The notes below the pieces were generated by a model. That model was not told where the DNA came from and did no database searches. It saw only the letters and a program-made list of their open reading frames with translations. From Leptotrichia sp. oral taxon 879 str. F0557 (GTDB taxonomy: Bacteria; Fusobacteriota; Fusobacteriia; Fusobacteriales; Leptotrichiaceae), in contig NZ_KI271291.1 of the NCBI RefSeq assembly GCF_000469385.1, positions 1-32,069 of the forward strand: a stretch of DNA of 32,069 nt, read 5' to 3'. Below, piece by piece: positions 9,265 to 17,936 of this stretch (the stretch's first letter is position 1; each line of letters starts with the position of its first letter). The translations under genes were made by a program, and so were the position numbers.

Positions 9265-11004
9265 TTAATTAACGATATCAATACTATTAGTAAATATTGT
9301 TTTATCAAAATTAATATTATATTTGTAAAATTTCTTATCTTTAATTCCATTTTTTAACTCAATATAGTTATATTCATTATTTTCATTTTTAAAATATACC
9401 TTTTTTGACTCCAAATTATTCAATGAAAAAATTGAAATATTTTTAGTTAAAATTTGTTGATCTTGAGTAATACTATCTATAGTACCCAATAAAAATATTT
9501 CTCTTTTACCAATATTCCTAGATATTATAATTCCATTTTGATTATCTAATTTATTTGACACTTCTATATTCAATTTCTTTATTTTAGAAATTTCTGTCCA
9601 ATAATTCTTATGAAGCCCTATCGCCAATCCCATCTTATATAAATCTTCTGAAAATATTTTTTTTTCATTCCAATTAATAATTTCATTCGTTTCAAAAATT
9701 CTTTCAGCATCTGTTAATTTTTTATATTCTTTTTCTTGTTTTAAAGAAATAACTTCATTCATAATTTGAGTTGATGTAGAAAATATAACAAAAGTTATCA
9801 TTGCCAAAAATTTAAAAATTTTATTATTAAATGTACTTACAATTGAGCTAATTATAAATACTGCTAAGAAATATGTAAAATAAGTATTAGTAAACCCTAT
9901 AAATAAATCAGGTCCTACAATAGGATTTTCTTGATTTGTTTTTGATAGTACTCTCACACTTAATGTTAAAATCATTAAAAATAAAATTATTATGATTATA
10001 AAAATATTTTTCTTAATTTCTATTTTTTTTGTATTTAATTTTAAAATTTTGTTAATAAAATATACTCCTAAAATCATATAAAGTATAATTCTCACATTTA
10101 TAAAAAGTTCACTTTCCTGTGAAAATTCATTACTTACTCTAAAAAGAAAACGATATTTTGCATTAAATAAATAATATCCCGGGAAAGAACTTCTAAACAT
10201 TAAAAAAATCTGATTTAATGTACGTTTTAAAGAAATTAATGCTAGTTTATTTCCATCGTAAGCACTAGGATAACATAATCTTAATACAAAATATAGAAAA
10301 AGATAGGACAATGTTATTATTATTATATATTTTAAATTGACATAAACTATTTTTAATCTACTATTATCTTTTTTTAAGGCCATTACTAAATATAATAAAA
10401 AATAAAATAAAAACAACTCATACGTTAACAAACTATACAGATATGTAATTCCACTTATAATTAAAAATTTTTTATTTTCAGTTTCTAAATAACTCTGATA
10501 GTATATCAATGAAACAAGAAAAACTGAAATAGATATTCCATACATGCCAGTATATGCATTTGGTGGAACCGGTTCCCATCCCATTGGCAAAAATGCAATA
10601 AAAATAATCATACTTAAGAAGCTTAATTTTTTATTTTTAGTTACTTTATATAATAAATAACCGAATAATACAACATTTGAAATAATTATAAAAATTTCTA
10701 CTAATTTGTATATTTTTTGATTTGTTGAAAAAAAATTCAAATAATTATTTAAAACTAATGGAATGGGCATTCTTCCTTGATGTTGTAAAACTGCTTCATA
10801 ATGATATTTTAAAAAACTTTTTATCCCTAAAAACTTACAAAGTCTTAATTGTAATTCATCATAAACATTTATTCCTGTTCTATATAGCGGAAACATTAAA
10901 ATAATCGAGAATATTATTATTAAAATTTTATTTAATTTTAACTTTTCACTTAATAAAATAAAAAAATTTTTATAAATATTAATATTTATCTTTATTTTTT
11001 TCAT
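9265..11004 (-). CDS. Polytopic membrane protein with extracytoplasmic C-terminal domain, possible GT-C enzyme
   Basis: This 579-residue protein has about ten membrane helices (residues 25-400) and a soluble C-terminal region (about 405-579). The first extracytoplasmic loop begins NVYDELQLRLCKFLG and continues to LQHQGRMPIPL, with an adjacent Asp-Glu pair as in GT-C glycosyltransferases such as the serotype-converting Gtr proteins. The WEPVPPNAYTGMYG segment after the third helix also suggests a substrate-facing loop. The gene starts 8 bases after the wecB stop, with AAAGG overlapping that stop, so it is probably translated from the same transcript. I cannot assign a precise family. It could add a side-chain sugar from an undecaprenyl-phosphate donor made by the GtrB-like enzyme, or act as a polymerase. 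Confidence 0.6.
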   Translation of the reverse strand: MKKIKININIYKNFFILLSEKLKLNKILIIIFSIILMFPLYRTGINVYDELQLRLCKFLGIKSFLKYHYEAVLQHQGRMPIPLVLNNYLNFFSTNQKIYKLVEIFIIISNVVLFGYLLYKVTKNKKLSFLSMIIFIAFLPMGWEPVPPNAYTGMYGISISVFLVSLIYYQSYLETENKKFLIISGITYLYSLLTYELFLFYFLLYLVMALKKDNSRLKIVYVNLKYIIIITLSYLFLYFVLRLCYPSAYDGNKLALISLKRTLNQIFLMFRSSFPGYYLFNAKYRFLFRVSNEFSQESELFINVRIILYMILGVYFINKILKLNTKKIEIKKNIFIIIIILFLMILTLSVRVLSKTNQENPIVGPDLFIGFTNTYFTYFLAVFIISSIVSTFNNKIFKFLAMITFVIFSTSTQIMNEVISLKQEKEYKKLTDAERIFETNEIINWNEKKIFSEDLYKMGLAIGLHKNYWTEISKIKKLNIEVSNKLDNQNGIIISRNIGKREIFLLGTIDSITQDQQILTKNISIFSLNNLESKKVYFKNENNEYNYIELKNGIKDKKFYKYNINFDKTIFTNSIDIVN

Positions 11005-11012
11005 AATTTAGA

Positions 11013-12128
11013 CTACCTTTCTTTTATTTTATCAATTATTTTCAAAATTTTTTTACTTGAATCTCCAACTCCATAAGGATTTTTTGCCTGACTCATCAGA
11101 TTATACTTTTTTTTATCTTTTAATATTTCTTCCACTTCATTAATTATATTATTTTTTTTAACCCCAATTAATTTTATAGTACCTGCTTCTAAAGCTTCTG
11201 ACCTTTCAGTTTCAGTTCTTAGTACAAAAACAGGTTTTCCAAGAGCTGGTGCTTCTTCTTGTATTCCTCCACTATCTGTCAATATTAATTTAACTTTTTT
11301 CATCAAATTTACAAATGATACATATCCTAAAGGTTCTATTAAATGAATCTGTTTTTGACAACCTATAACTTTATTTACAATTTCTCTTATTTTAGGATTT
11401 TTGTGCATCGGAAAAATTATTTCTATATCTTTATTTTGATGTATTATTTCTAATAATGATTCAAAAATATCTTTCATTCTCTCTCCTAAATTTTCTCTTC
11501 TATGACAAGTTAACAAAATTATATTCTTATTTTTATAATCTATATTATTCAAAATTTCACTTTCAAACACGTAATTTTCTTTAATAACACTAAATAAAGC
11601 ATCTATTACTGTATTTCCTGTAACAAAAACATTTTCTTTTATATTTTCTTTTAATAAATTCTGTTTATTATTTTCTGTTGGAGCAAAATGATAAGTTGTT
11701 AAAGAACTTATTAATTTTCTATTCATTTCTTCTGGAAATGGAGAATACATATTATAACTTCTTAAACCTGCTTCAATATGAGCAACTTTAATTTTGTTAT
11801 AAAAAGAAACCATTGCTGTATTCAAAGCTGTAGAAGTATCTCCATGTACAAAAATTATTTCTGGTTTTTCTTTTTTTATAATTTTATCCATTTTTTCTAA
11901 GATAGATATCGAAATATCAATTATAGTTTGTTCTTTTTTCATTATTTTTAAATCATAATCTGGAACAATTTTAAATATTTTTAATACTTCATCTAACATT
12001 TCTTTATGCTGACCTGTTATAACAACTTTAACCTTAAATTTATCTTTTTGCTTTAATGATTCTAATACCAAAGGAGCCATTTTTATCGCTTCTGGTCTAG
12101 TACCAAATACAAACATTATCTTTAACAT
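11013..12128 (-). CDS. wecB: UDP-N-acetylglucosamine 2-epimerase (non-hydrolysing)
   Basis: The 371-residue protein carries the full WecB/MnaA motif set: FGTRPEAIKMAPLV, VHGDTSTALNTAM, HIEAGLRSYNMYSPFPEEMN, LLTCHRRENLGERM, and ILTDSGGIQEEAPALGKPVF followed by LRTETERSEALEAGT. It interconverts UDP-GlcNAc and UDP-ManNAc. No WecC dehydrogenase is seen in the window, so ManNAc itself may be the polymer sugar, or the dehydrogenase lies elsewhere. The ATG at 12128 is chosen because GGAG sits just before it and the upstream transferase stops 2 bases away; a longer in-frame reading from 12179 would overlap that gene and adds 17 unconserved residues. The protein is complete and should be active. Confidence 0.93.
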   Translation of the reverse strand: MLKIMFVFGTRPEAIKMAPLVLESLKQKDKFKVKVVITGQHKEMLDEVLKIFKIVPDYDLKIMKKEQTIIDISISILEKMDKIIKKEKPEIIFVHGDTSTALNTAMVSFYNKIKVAHIEAGLRSYNMYSPFPEEMNRKLISSLTTYHFAPTENNKQNLLKENIKENVFVTGNTVIDALFSVIKENYVFESEILNNIDYKNKNIILLTCHRRENLGERMKDIFESLLEIIHQNKDIEIIFPMHKNPKIREIVNKVIGCQKQIHLIEPLGYVSFVNLMKKVKLILTDSGGIQEEAPALGKPVFVLRTETERSEALEAGTIKLIGVKKNNIINEVEEILKDKKKYNLMSQAKNPYGVGDSSKKILKIIDKIKER

Positions 12129-12130
12129 CC

Positions 12131-13189
12131 TTACTCCATTTCTAATACTTTTAAGTATTCTTCTATCCTTTTTTTCCAATTATTTTCATTTATAAACTTT
12201 GTATTTATTGTCTTATTAAAATCTTTTATTTTAAAATCTTTTACCGCTTTTTCAAAAGTTTCATAATCTTTATAAAACTTTAAATTTTTATAATCAAATT
12301 TCGTAATCTCATCCCATTCTGTTGATATTATATTAGAATTTAACCCAATATATTCGTATATCTTTACAGGATCAACAGCTTCTATTAGATTATTTTTTAT
12401 AAAAGGTATTAAAAGAATATCAGAAGATTTAATAAATGAGAAAACCTTCTCATGTTTTATACTTCCATAGAAAATTATATTTTTAGGAAAAATATTTTGT
12501 GACATTAATTTATTCGGACCTATTAAATAAATAGTATACTTAGGATTATTTATTGCAAAATTTTTCAACATTTCTATATCTAGCCACTTGTCTATAGTTC
12601 CTATATAAACTAGGTTAGGCTGTTTCAATATTATATGTCTTATTTTATCAATTTGAATATTAATAGTAGCATTATTAATAACTTTTATTTTTTTATCTTT
12701 TATCTCATATCTTTCTAACAAAATTTTTTTTAGTGTAATTGAGCTAACTATTATTTTTGAAGCTACATTTATTAACTCTTTTTCAAAATAGATAATTTTC
12801 TTACCTACATTTTTATCATAAAATTCTGGAATATTATCCATGCAATCGTATATAATTTTATAATTTTTCTTATTTATTTCTCTTAAATACTCTATTTGTA
12901 AGGGATGTGTTAATATAATTACATCGTATTCTTTTAGGTTTATTTTTTTATTAAATAAAAATCTATTTATTAATCTAATAATTCTAAATTTTAAAGAAAA
13001 CGGAAACACCCAAAATTCTCTAATGACAAAATTTTCTTTTATCTCTATTTTTTTTGATTTTGATTTGAAAAGAGGAAAAACAGAAATATATTCTAATTTT
13101 TCTATGTTTTGAGTTATTCCTTCTGATATAAAATGTGGTCTTTGTTTTATCCAATTCCATCCTACTAAAGAAAAATACATTACTTTCAT
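12131..13189 (-). CDS. Glycosyltransferase, GT4-like (GT-B fold)
   Basis: This 352-residue protein resembles the GT-B transferase domain in the middle of the neighbouring 969-residue fusion. Both open with a hydrophobic strand followed by W-x-x-R/Q-RP-x-H (here SLVGWNWIKQRPHF), then have a D-x-x-D segment (IIYDCMDNIPEFY), a central NLVYIGTIDKWLD strand and IPFIKNNLIEAVDPVKIYEYI, which binds the nucleotide sugar in GT4 enzymes. The two are probably ancient duplicates. It would transfer a sugar from a nucleotide donor to a lipid-linked chain in the cytoplasm. The ATG overlaps the TGA of the fusion gene (ATGA), indicating coupled translation. Donor and linkage are unknown. Confidence 0.8.
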   Translation of the reverse strand: MKVMYFSLVGWNWIKQRPHFISEGITQNIEKLEYISVFPLFKSKSKKIEIKENFVIREFWVFPFSLKFRIIRLINRFLFNKKINLKEYDVIILTHPLQIEYLREINKKNYKIIYDCMDNIPEFYDKNVGKKIIYFEKELINVASKIIVSSITLKKILLERYEIKDKKIKVINNATINIQIDKIRHIILKQPNLVYIGTIDKWLDIEMLKNFAINNPKYTIYLIGPNKLMSQNIFPKNIIFYGSIKHEKVFSFIKSSDILLIPFIKNNLIEAVDPVKIYEYIGLNSNIISTEWDEITKFDYKNLKFYKDYETFEKAVKDFKIKDFNKTINTKFINENNWKKRIEEYLKVLEME

Positions 13190-16095
13190 AATTCAAATCT
13201 CTTTCTATGTGGTATCCAAACTGTATTCCATTTTTCTTCATAATACTTTTTATTTCTTTCAAATATTCTTTTATATTCTTTATTATTCATTTTTTTAAAA
13301 GAAGATCGTCCAAAATGATGAACAAATACATCTTCTGCACAAATTAACTCATATCCCGCATTAGTTAATGTATATGAATAATCATCATCCTCAAACATAC
13401 CTATCTCATAATTTTCATCTAATAACCCAATTTCGTTAACAATATCTTTTTTTAATGCAACACAATACATTGCTAAAACTTCTATATCTTCATAAATTTC
13501 ATTATAATGTTCTGTTGTATAGTTTAAAGAAAATTCATCTATTTCATTTTCATTTTTATAATCTACTTTAATTTCTGCTTCATTTCCAATTGAATTCGTT
13601 ACACTTCCTACCATTCCTACTTTTTTATTTTCAAAATGCTTTATTAATCCTGTTATCCATCCTCTAGTAACAATCGTATCATTATTTAATAAAATATAAT
13701 ATTTTCCGTCTGATAATTTTATTCCTTGATTATTTCCACTAGCAAAACCCATGTTTTCTTTATTTAATTTTATCTTTATGTTAGAATATTCTTCTTTTAT
13801 TTCTCTCAAATAATTCGGAGTATCGTCTGAAGATGCGTTATCTACAATAATTATTTCATAATTAGGATAAGCTGTTCTTTCCAAAATACTATTAATACAT
13901 TTTTTAGTTAAATCCAAATTATTATATGTTACTATTATAATACTTACTTTTTCAAACAAATCTTTTGAACATTTCATAATATTTTTAGCTCTATCAGACC
14001 AATCATTTTGTTTAGCGAATTCGATTCTTTCTTTTATTTCATATTCTGTATCAACTTTTTCTATTAATTCATTTACAAACTTCAAAAATTCTTCTTTATT
14101 TTTAGCTAACTTAACTAAATTCCCTTCATACGGCCTTAATTCGGGAATATCAGTTGCTACAACTTTTTTTCCTGCACTTAAATATTCATAAAATTTTACT
14201 GGATTAGTAGCTTTTATTAAATCAATATCATCTTTAAAAGGTATCAAACAAACATCATAGTTCATCAAATAATTTGGTAAATCTTCGTATTTTTTTTCTC
14301 CTAAAAAAGAAACATTTGAATATCTTTTTAATATATTTTCTACTTCTGGTTCACTAACTTCTCCAATTAATTCTATTTCTATGTCTGGTCTGTTCTTAGC
14401 AATAAACTCTACTTTATTAGTATCAAACCAGGAAGAGATTGCTCCATAATACCCTATTTTGACTTTTTCATCTACTTTTTTTTCTCTTAATGCTTTATTA
14501 AAAAAACTGAATTCTGTTCCATTTCTAATTATTTTTGTATTTTTAGCGTATTTAGAGGCTCTTTTATTTAAAAAATCTGAAGTAGTTATTACTAAGTCAG
14601 ACATTTCTAAACATTTTTTTGTTGCTTCTTTTAAATATTTATTTTCTGAAGTTTCTTTAAAATCATTATAATCATCAATATAGTCTAAAATAATCTTCGA
14701 TTTATATTTATTTTTTAGAAATTCAGTTACTTCATACCAAGTAGGATATTCAAGTATAACTATACTTTCTCTTATATTAAATTCTTTATATAACTCATCT
14801 AATTGTTTTTTTAAAATGTCACTATCTTCTTCAAGAATATCGTAAATCCTTAGTTTTTCTTGTTTTTTTAAAGTTATATTATACAAATTCTCAGTTAATT
14901 TATTTATTTTATTTTGTTCACTGAAGTTAGCATTTATATAAAATACTCGATTTCCATTTTGTGATATATTCTTAGCCAAATGCTGAGGTCTTTGATATCT
15001 AAAATTCCAATCTATAACTGATAAAAAAACAACATCTACTTTTTTATATGTATAGTCTAATAGCTTAATTTTTTTATTATTTTTTTTTTCCGATTTATCT
15101 ATTATTGTTTTTCCTTCTAAAACATTTAAAAGATTCATAATTGGATTAAATCTGTAGTCAGATAGCTCACTAGATTTTTTTGTGATCCATTTTATGAATT
15201 TCTTTTTCTCCTGAAGAGAACCTAATAACAACTGATGAACTAATCTATTATATAAATGAATTATTTTAGATGATTTTGATTTTAAAACTTTATGTAACAA
15301 TTTCTGAGTTTCTTGAATATTATTTTTATAAGTATAATTTATTTTTAATATTTTTTCTATTCTTTGTTCTAATAATATATTTTTTTCTATTCTTTGTTCT
15401 AATTTATTCTGTAGTTCCAATGACTCTTCAAAACTTCCGTTGTTAATTTTATCTAATGAAAGCTCTTTTAGTTCAATATAATCTTTTTTTATATAGATTA
15501 ACAATATCTGTTTCCCTGGCCAATATGTTTTTTCATAATTTTCTGTATTTATAATTTTATAATATGCCAAATAGAAATTATCCTGCATCATTTTATAATC
15601 ATTATAATCAAATCTATAAAAATGTTCTTCATGTAAATTTTTTTCTTGAAACGGCATCATTATGATGGCGATTTTAGAAGTTTTTTTTAATATTTTTTTT
15701 AATTGTTCAAAGGGATTATAAAAATGTTCTAGCACATTTGAGCAAATACTAACATCATATAGTTTATTGAAATTTTCTATCGAATTAACTTCAAATTCAA
15801 TATCAAAATTAGCAAATCGTTTTCTAGCAATTTCAATAGCATCTTTCGAAAAATCTACTCCTAAAACTTTTGAATTTTTAAAAATATCTTTTAGTTGTTT
15901 TGTCATTTCTCCTTCTGCACATCCTAAATCTACAATAGATAAATTTTCTAAACAAATTTTTTCGTAAACCCATTCAGGTAAGTTTCTCAATAATATATCT
16001 GAAAAAAAAGAGGTTTGTTCTCTTCCACCAAAAGTATCCCAATCTCCTGTTTTAAATCGATCATCCCAATATTTTTTTGAATTTATATTTTGCAT
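13186..16095 (-). CDS. Trifunctional fusion: SAM methyltransferase - GT4-like - GT2 glycosyltransferase
   Basis: The 969-residue protein joins three catalytic domains. Residues about 1-190 are a class I SAM methyltransferase (VDLGCAEGE at 55-63; SNVLEHFYNPFEQL). Residues about 215-320 are charged and helical, with a tandem LEQRIEK repeat, probably a coiled-coil linker. Residues about 354-695 are a GT-B transferase (VVFLSVIDWNFRYQRPQHLA; KATNPVKFYEYLSAGKKVVA). Residues about 713-969 are a GT-A family 2 domain (VSIIIVTYNN at 715; DNASSDD; LLNNDTIV; FEDDDYSY). Such multidomain proteins build repeat units and sometimes methylate or cap them. The ATG at 16095 is chosen because it gives the usual NSKKYWDDRF start; the GGAG is 11 bases away. 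An in-frame TTG at 16125 is less likely. Decayed foreign DNA lies directly upstream. Confidence 0.85.
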   Translation of the reverse strand: MQNINSKKYWDDRFKTGDWDTFGGREQTSFFSDILLRNLPEWVYEKICLENLSIVDLGCAEGEMTKQLKDIFKNSKVLGVDFSKDAIEIARKRFANFDIEFEVNSIENFNKLYDVSICSNVLEHFYNPFEQLKKILKKTSKIAIIMMPFQEKNLHEEHFYRFDYNDYKMMQDNFYLAYYKIINTENYEKTYWPGKQILLIYIKKDYIELKELSLDKINNGSFEESLELQNKLEQRIEKNILLEQRIEKILKINYTYKNNIQETQKLLHKVLKSKSSKIIHLYNRLVHQLLLGSLQEKKKFIKWITKKSSELSDYRFNPIMNLLNVLEGKTIIDKSEKKNNKKIKLLDYTYKKVDVVFLSVIDWNFRYQRPQHLAKNISQNGNRVFYINANFSEQNKINKLTENLYNITLKKQEKLRIYDILEEDSDILKKQLDELYKEFNIRESIVILEYPTWYEVTEFLKNKYKSKIILDYIDDYNDFKETSENKYLKEATKKCLEMSDLVITTSDFLNKRASKYAKNTKIIRNGTEFSFFNKALREKKVDEKVKIGYYGAISSWFDTNKVEFIAKNRPDIEIELIGEVSEPEVENILKRYSNVSFLGEKKYEDLPNYLMNYDVCLIPFKDDIDLIKATNPVKFYEYLSAGKKVVATDIPELRPYEGNLVKLAKNKEEFLKFVNELIEKVDTEYEIKERIEFAKQNDWSDRAKNIMKCSKDLFEKVSIIIVTYNNLDLTKKCINSILERTAYPNYEIIIVDNASSDDTPNYLREIKEEYSNIKIKLNKENMGFASGNNQGIKLSDGKYYILLNNDTIVTRGWITGLIKHFENKKVGMVGSVTNSIGNEAEIKVDYKNENEIDEFSLNYTTEHYNEIYEDIEVLAMYCVALKKDIVNEIGLLDENYEIGMFEDDDYSYTLTNAGYELICAEDVFVHHFGRSSFKKMNNKEYKRIFERNKKYYEEKWNTVWIPHRKRFEL
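15351..15403 (-). repeat. In-frame tandem repeat encoding LEQRIEK linker units
   Basis: A 23-base sequence occurs at 15351-15373 and again at 15381-15403, a period of exactly 30 bases. It encodes two copies of LEQRIEK spaced ten residues apart within the predicted coiled-coil linker of the fusion protein. Because the period is a multiple of three, gain or loss of a unit would change linker length without breaking the frame. Confidence 0.75.
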
Positions 16096-16214
16096 ATTTA
16101 TAATTACTCCTTTCGCCTTGCTCAAGGCACAAAACTATATGAAAAATTTTGTCACCCTTTGCAAGAATTATTATATTTTATATTATTTGATTGTAGAGAA
16201 AAAATAACTACAAA

Positions 16215-16530
16215 TCACAGGGAAGTGAGCGAATCTACATCTTCTTTTGTAAACCGTATATTTATAGGTGTCGTTGCCTTCTCAAGCATAAACAACTGTG
16301 TTTTTAAGCACGTAATCTTATCTTTAGTAAACGATCTCATTTGCTCGGCGCAAACAATTAATATTTCTCCCTGCTATTACTCAAACCTAACGGTTTAGAT
16401 TGAAGTTTTTTTATATCTCTTAAAATTGTTTATGATAATTGCTGCGCGATCTTCAAAATATTTATTGTGTTCTGTATTGCCTATACCGACTGCAATTCTA
16501 CAAGAGCCATCATTTTTTCTACCTTTACTA
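16215..16530 (-). pseudogene. Possible decayed TnpB-like (IS200/IS605) 3' end and flank
   Basis: This stretch is visibly less AT-rich than its neighbours and holds no intact gene. On the minus strand it shows short broken readings. One (about 16525 to a stop at 16395-16397) contains NTEHNKYFEDRAAIIINNF, loosely like the TnpB zinc-ribbon/RuvC-III tail in which a Cys-Gly-x-x-His segment is followed by a D-N-A-A-x-N-I motif. Past that stop, the sequence includes a short hairpin (TTTGC-gccga-GCAAA), as in the structured RNA flank of such elements. No transposase ends or target duplications were found. The assignment is tentative: the cysteines are not preserved, and the resemblance is from memory of the family. 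Confidence 0.3.
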
Positions 16531-16667
16531 AAGGACTGATGTTACAACGGCTCGTTGTTAATAACTGCTAGGATGTATGTGTAAAGTTCAACGGTAATAC
16601 TGGAACTGGATCCCTGTCTTCAATATTTTTGAAAATCATTGTTATATCATCCTAGTTTACCCTAAAT

Positions 16668-17093
16668 ATGTTAAAACCATCAAACATCATTGCTGACATC
16701 TTCGCCAAAATTTCTTTAGCTATTATCGGAAACTTCTTGAAAATCTTTTTGACGCTTCCTTTAATCTTGAACCTTAACTTTTAAAAGTTTAAAATTCCTG
16801 GACTTAAAGAAGCTATTAACGGGGTTCTTTCTCAAGAATAAGTTGAAAAACTTAGAATTATTAAAAAATATTTTGATTTTGTCAGCTCTCTTAAAGATGA
16901 ACTATAAAAAATTATTTTTAATCTTACTTCTAATTTCACTAATGAAATTGACTTAATCTTTTAGTAAGCTGAAGATTACATCAATCCCTTACTTGTTCAA
17001 TATGCCAATGCTACTGTTAAAAGCAAGAACAATCCTGAAATTTCTTTAGATGAAGCTATTAATACCATAACTAAACAGGAATTCAGAATCTGA
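16668..17093 (+). pseudogene. Decayed ORF of unknown family with five in-frame stops
   Basis: A single frame runs from ATG at 16668 to TGA at 17091. It reads as protein-like throughout (KFKIPGLKEAINGVLSQE; VEKLRIIKKYFDFVSSLKDE; AEDYINPLLVQYANATVK; SKNNPEISLDEAINTITKQ) but is interrupted by four TAA codons and one TAG, two of them adjacent. No frameshift is needed. The frame uses CTT, ATC, GCT, AAC and TTC codons more than nearby genes, suggesting a foreign origin. It is on the opposite strand to the surrounding cluster. The family is not recognised; it may be phage or mobile-element debris. A stop-reassigned code would also restore the frame but is unlikely for one short ORF. Confidence 0.45.
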
Positions 17094-17191
17094 GAAATTG
17101 TTTAACAATAATTTTAATTTAATCAAATTTTAATTTTAAAAATGATTAATTTATTTTACTTATTTTTCAATCTTATCATACTTTTCTACTT

Positions 17192-17923
17192 TTAGCTATT
17201 CTTATATTCTTTACAAATTCTATTCGTTTCACCATAATCTTTTACCCTACCTTTATCTAACCAAAGAACTTTTGTGCATAATTCTTCTATTTGTTCTATT
17301 GAATGTGATACTATTATAACTGTTACTCCATTTTTTATCATTTCTTTTATTCTATCTTCACTCTTCTTTTGAAATTTAAAATCTCCTACAGATAATATTT
17401 CATCTACTATTAATATCTCTGGATTTACAGTTGTTGCTATTGCGAAACCTAATCTTGCAATCATTCCTGAAGAAAAATTTTTTACTGGAATATCAATAAA
17501 TTCTCCTAACTCAGAAAACTCAATAATTTCATCAAAATGTTTTCTTAAAAATTTTTTACTATATCCCAATATATATCCATTTAAAAATATATTTTCTCTA
17601 GCTGTTAACTCCATATCAAATCCTGAACCTAACTCTATCAACGGTGAAATATTACCATTTACTTCAACTGATCCTTTTGTTGGTTTCATTATTCCAGAAA
17701 TTATCTTCAACATTGTACTCTTTCCAGAACCATTGAAACCTATTATTCCTAATATTTCTCCTTTTTTTAATTCAAAACTTATATCTGTTAAAGCTTTAAA
17801 TTCCTCGTATTCTAATTCTTGTTTTAAAAATTTAATAACATATTCTTTTAATGAAAATATTTTATCTCTTGTTAATTTAAAACTCATAGATACTTTATTA
17901 ATTTTTATAATATTTTCTTCCAT
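17192..17923 (-). CDS. wzt: Polysaccharide ABC exporter ATP-binding protein (Wzt/TagH-like)
   Basis: The 243-residue ATPase shows Walker A GFNGSGKST (about residues 62-70), the Q-loop region, the signature FSSGMIARLGFAIA and Walker B ILIVDEILSVGD, followed by the switch His in IIVSHSIEQIEEL. The N-terminus (IIKINKVSMSFKL) matches the KpsT/RfbE/TagH group that drives export of undecaprenyl-linked polysaccharide or teichoic acid with a Wzm-type permease. It ends soon after the nucleotide-binding domain, so it lacks the C-terminal carbohydrate-binding domain used by some Wzt proteins to read a chain terminator. The permease gene ends 13 bases upstream. It is the last intact gene before the 1.1-kb scar. 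Confidence 0.9.
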   Translation of the reverse strand: MEENIIKINKVSMSFKLTRDKIFSLKEYVIKFLKQELEYEEFKALTDISFELKKGEILGIIGFNGSGKSTMLKIISGIMKPTKGSVEVNGNISPLIELGSGFDMELTARENIFLNGYILGYSKKFLRKHFDEIIEFSELGEFIDIPVKNFSSGMIARLGFAIATTVNPEILIVDEILSVGDFKFQKKSEDRIKEMIKNGVTVIIVSHSIEQIEELCTKVLWLDKGRVKDYGETNRICKEYKNS

Positions 17924-17936
17924 TTATTTCACCTAC

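Larger units (their letters stand above)
16096..17191. other. Gap in the polysaccharide cluster filled with decayed foreign DNA
   Basis: About 1.1 kb separates the ABC exporter genes from the downstream transferase genes. It contains the two decayed pieces listed separately and no intact gene. A perfect 6-bp inverted repeat with a 2-base loop (GCCTTG-ct-CAAGGC, 16115-16128) lies beside the start of the fusion gene and might mark an element end. The gap may be an insertion scar or a recombination junction where alternative downstream gene sets were exchanged. No clear promoter for the downstream genes was found here. Confidence 0.6.

Noticed and set aside
12129-12179. Longer wecB start at 12179
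   Set aside because: It would overlap the upstream transferase by about 50 bases and add residues unlike the family; the ATG at 12128 has a fitting ribosome-binding site.
13020-13262. 80-codon minus-strand ORF overlapping two transferase genes
   Set aside because: It is a shifted reading of the junction between the fusion gene and the GT4-like gene, both of which are clear in other frames.
16090-16398. Plus-strand 102-codon ORF overlapping the fusion-gene start
   Set aside because: It lies antisense across the start of the fusion gene and decayed DNA, has no ribosome-binding site and no protein-like pattern.
16668-17093. Alternative genetic code for the host
   Set aside because: All intact genes in the window end normally at TAA, TAG or TGA, and no in-frame stops occur inside them, so a host-wide recoding is excluded; only a foreign origin of this one segment remains possible.
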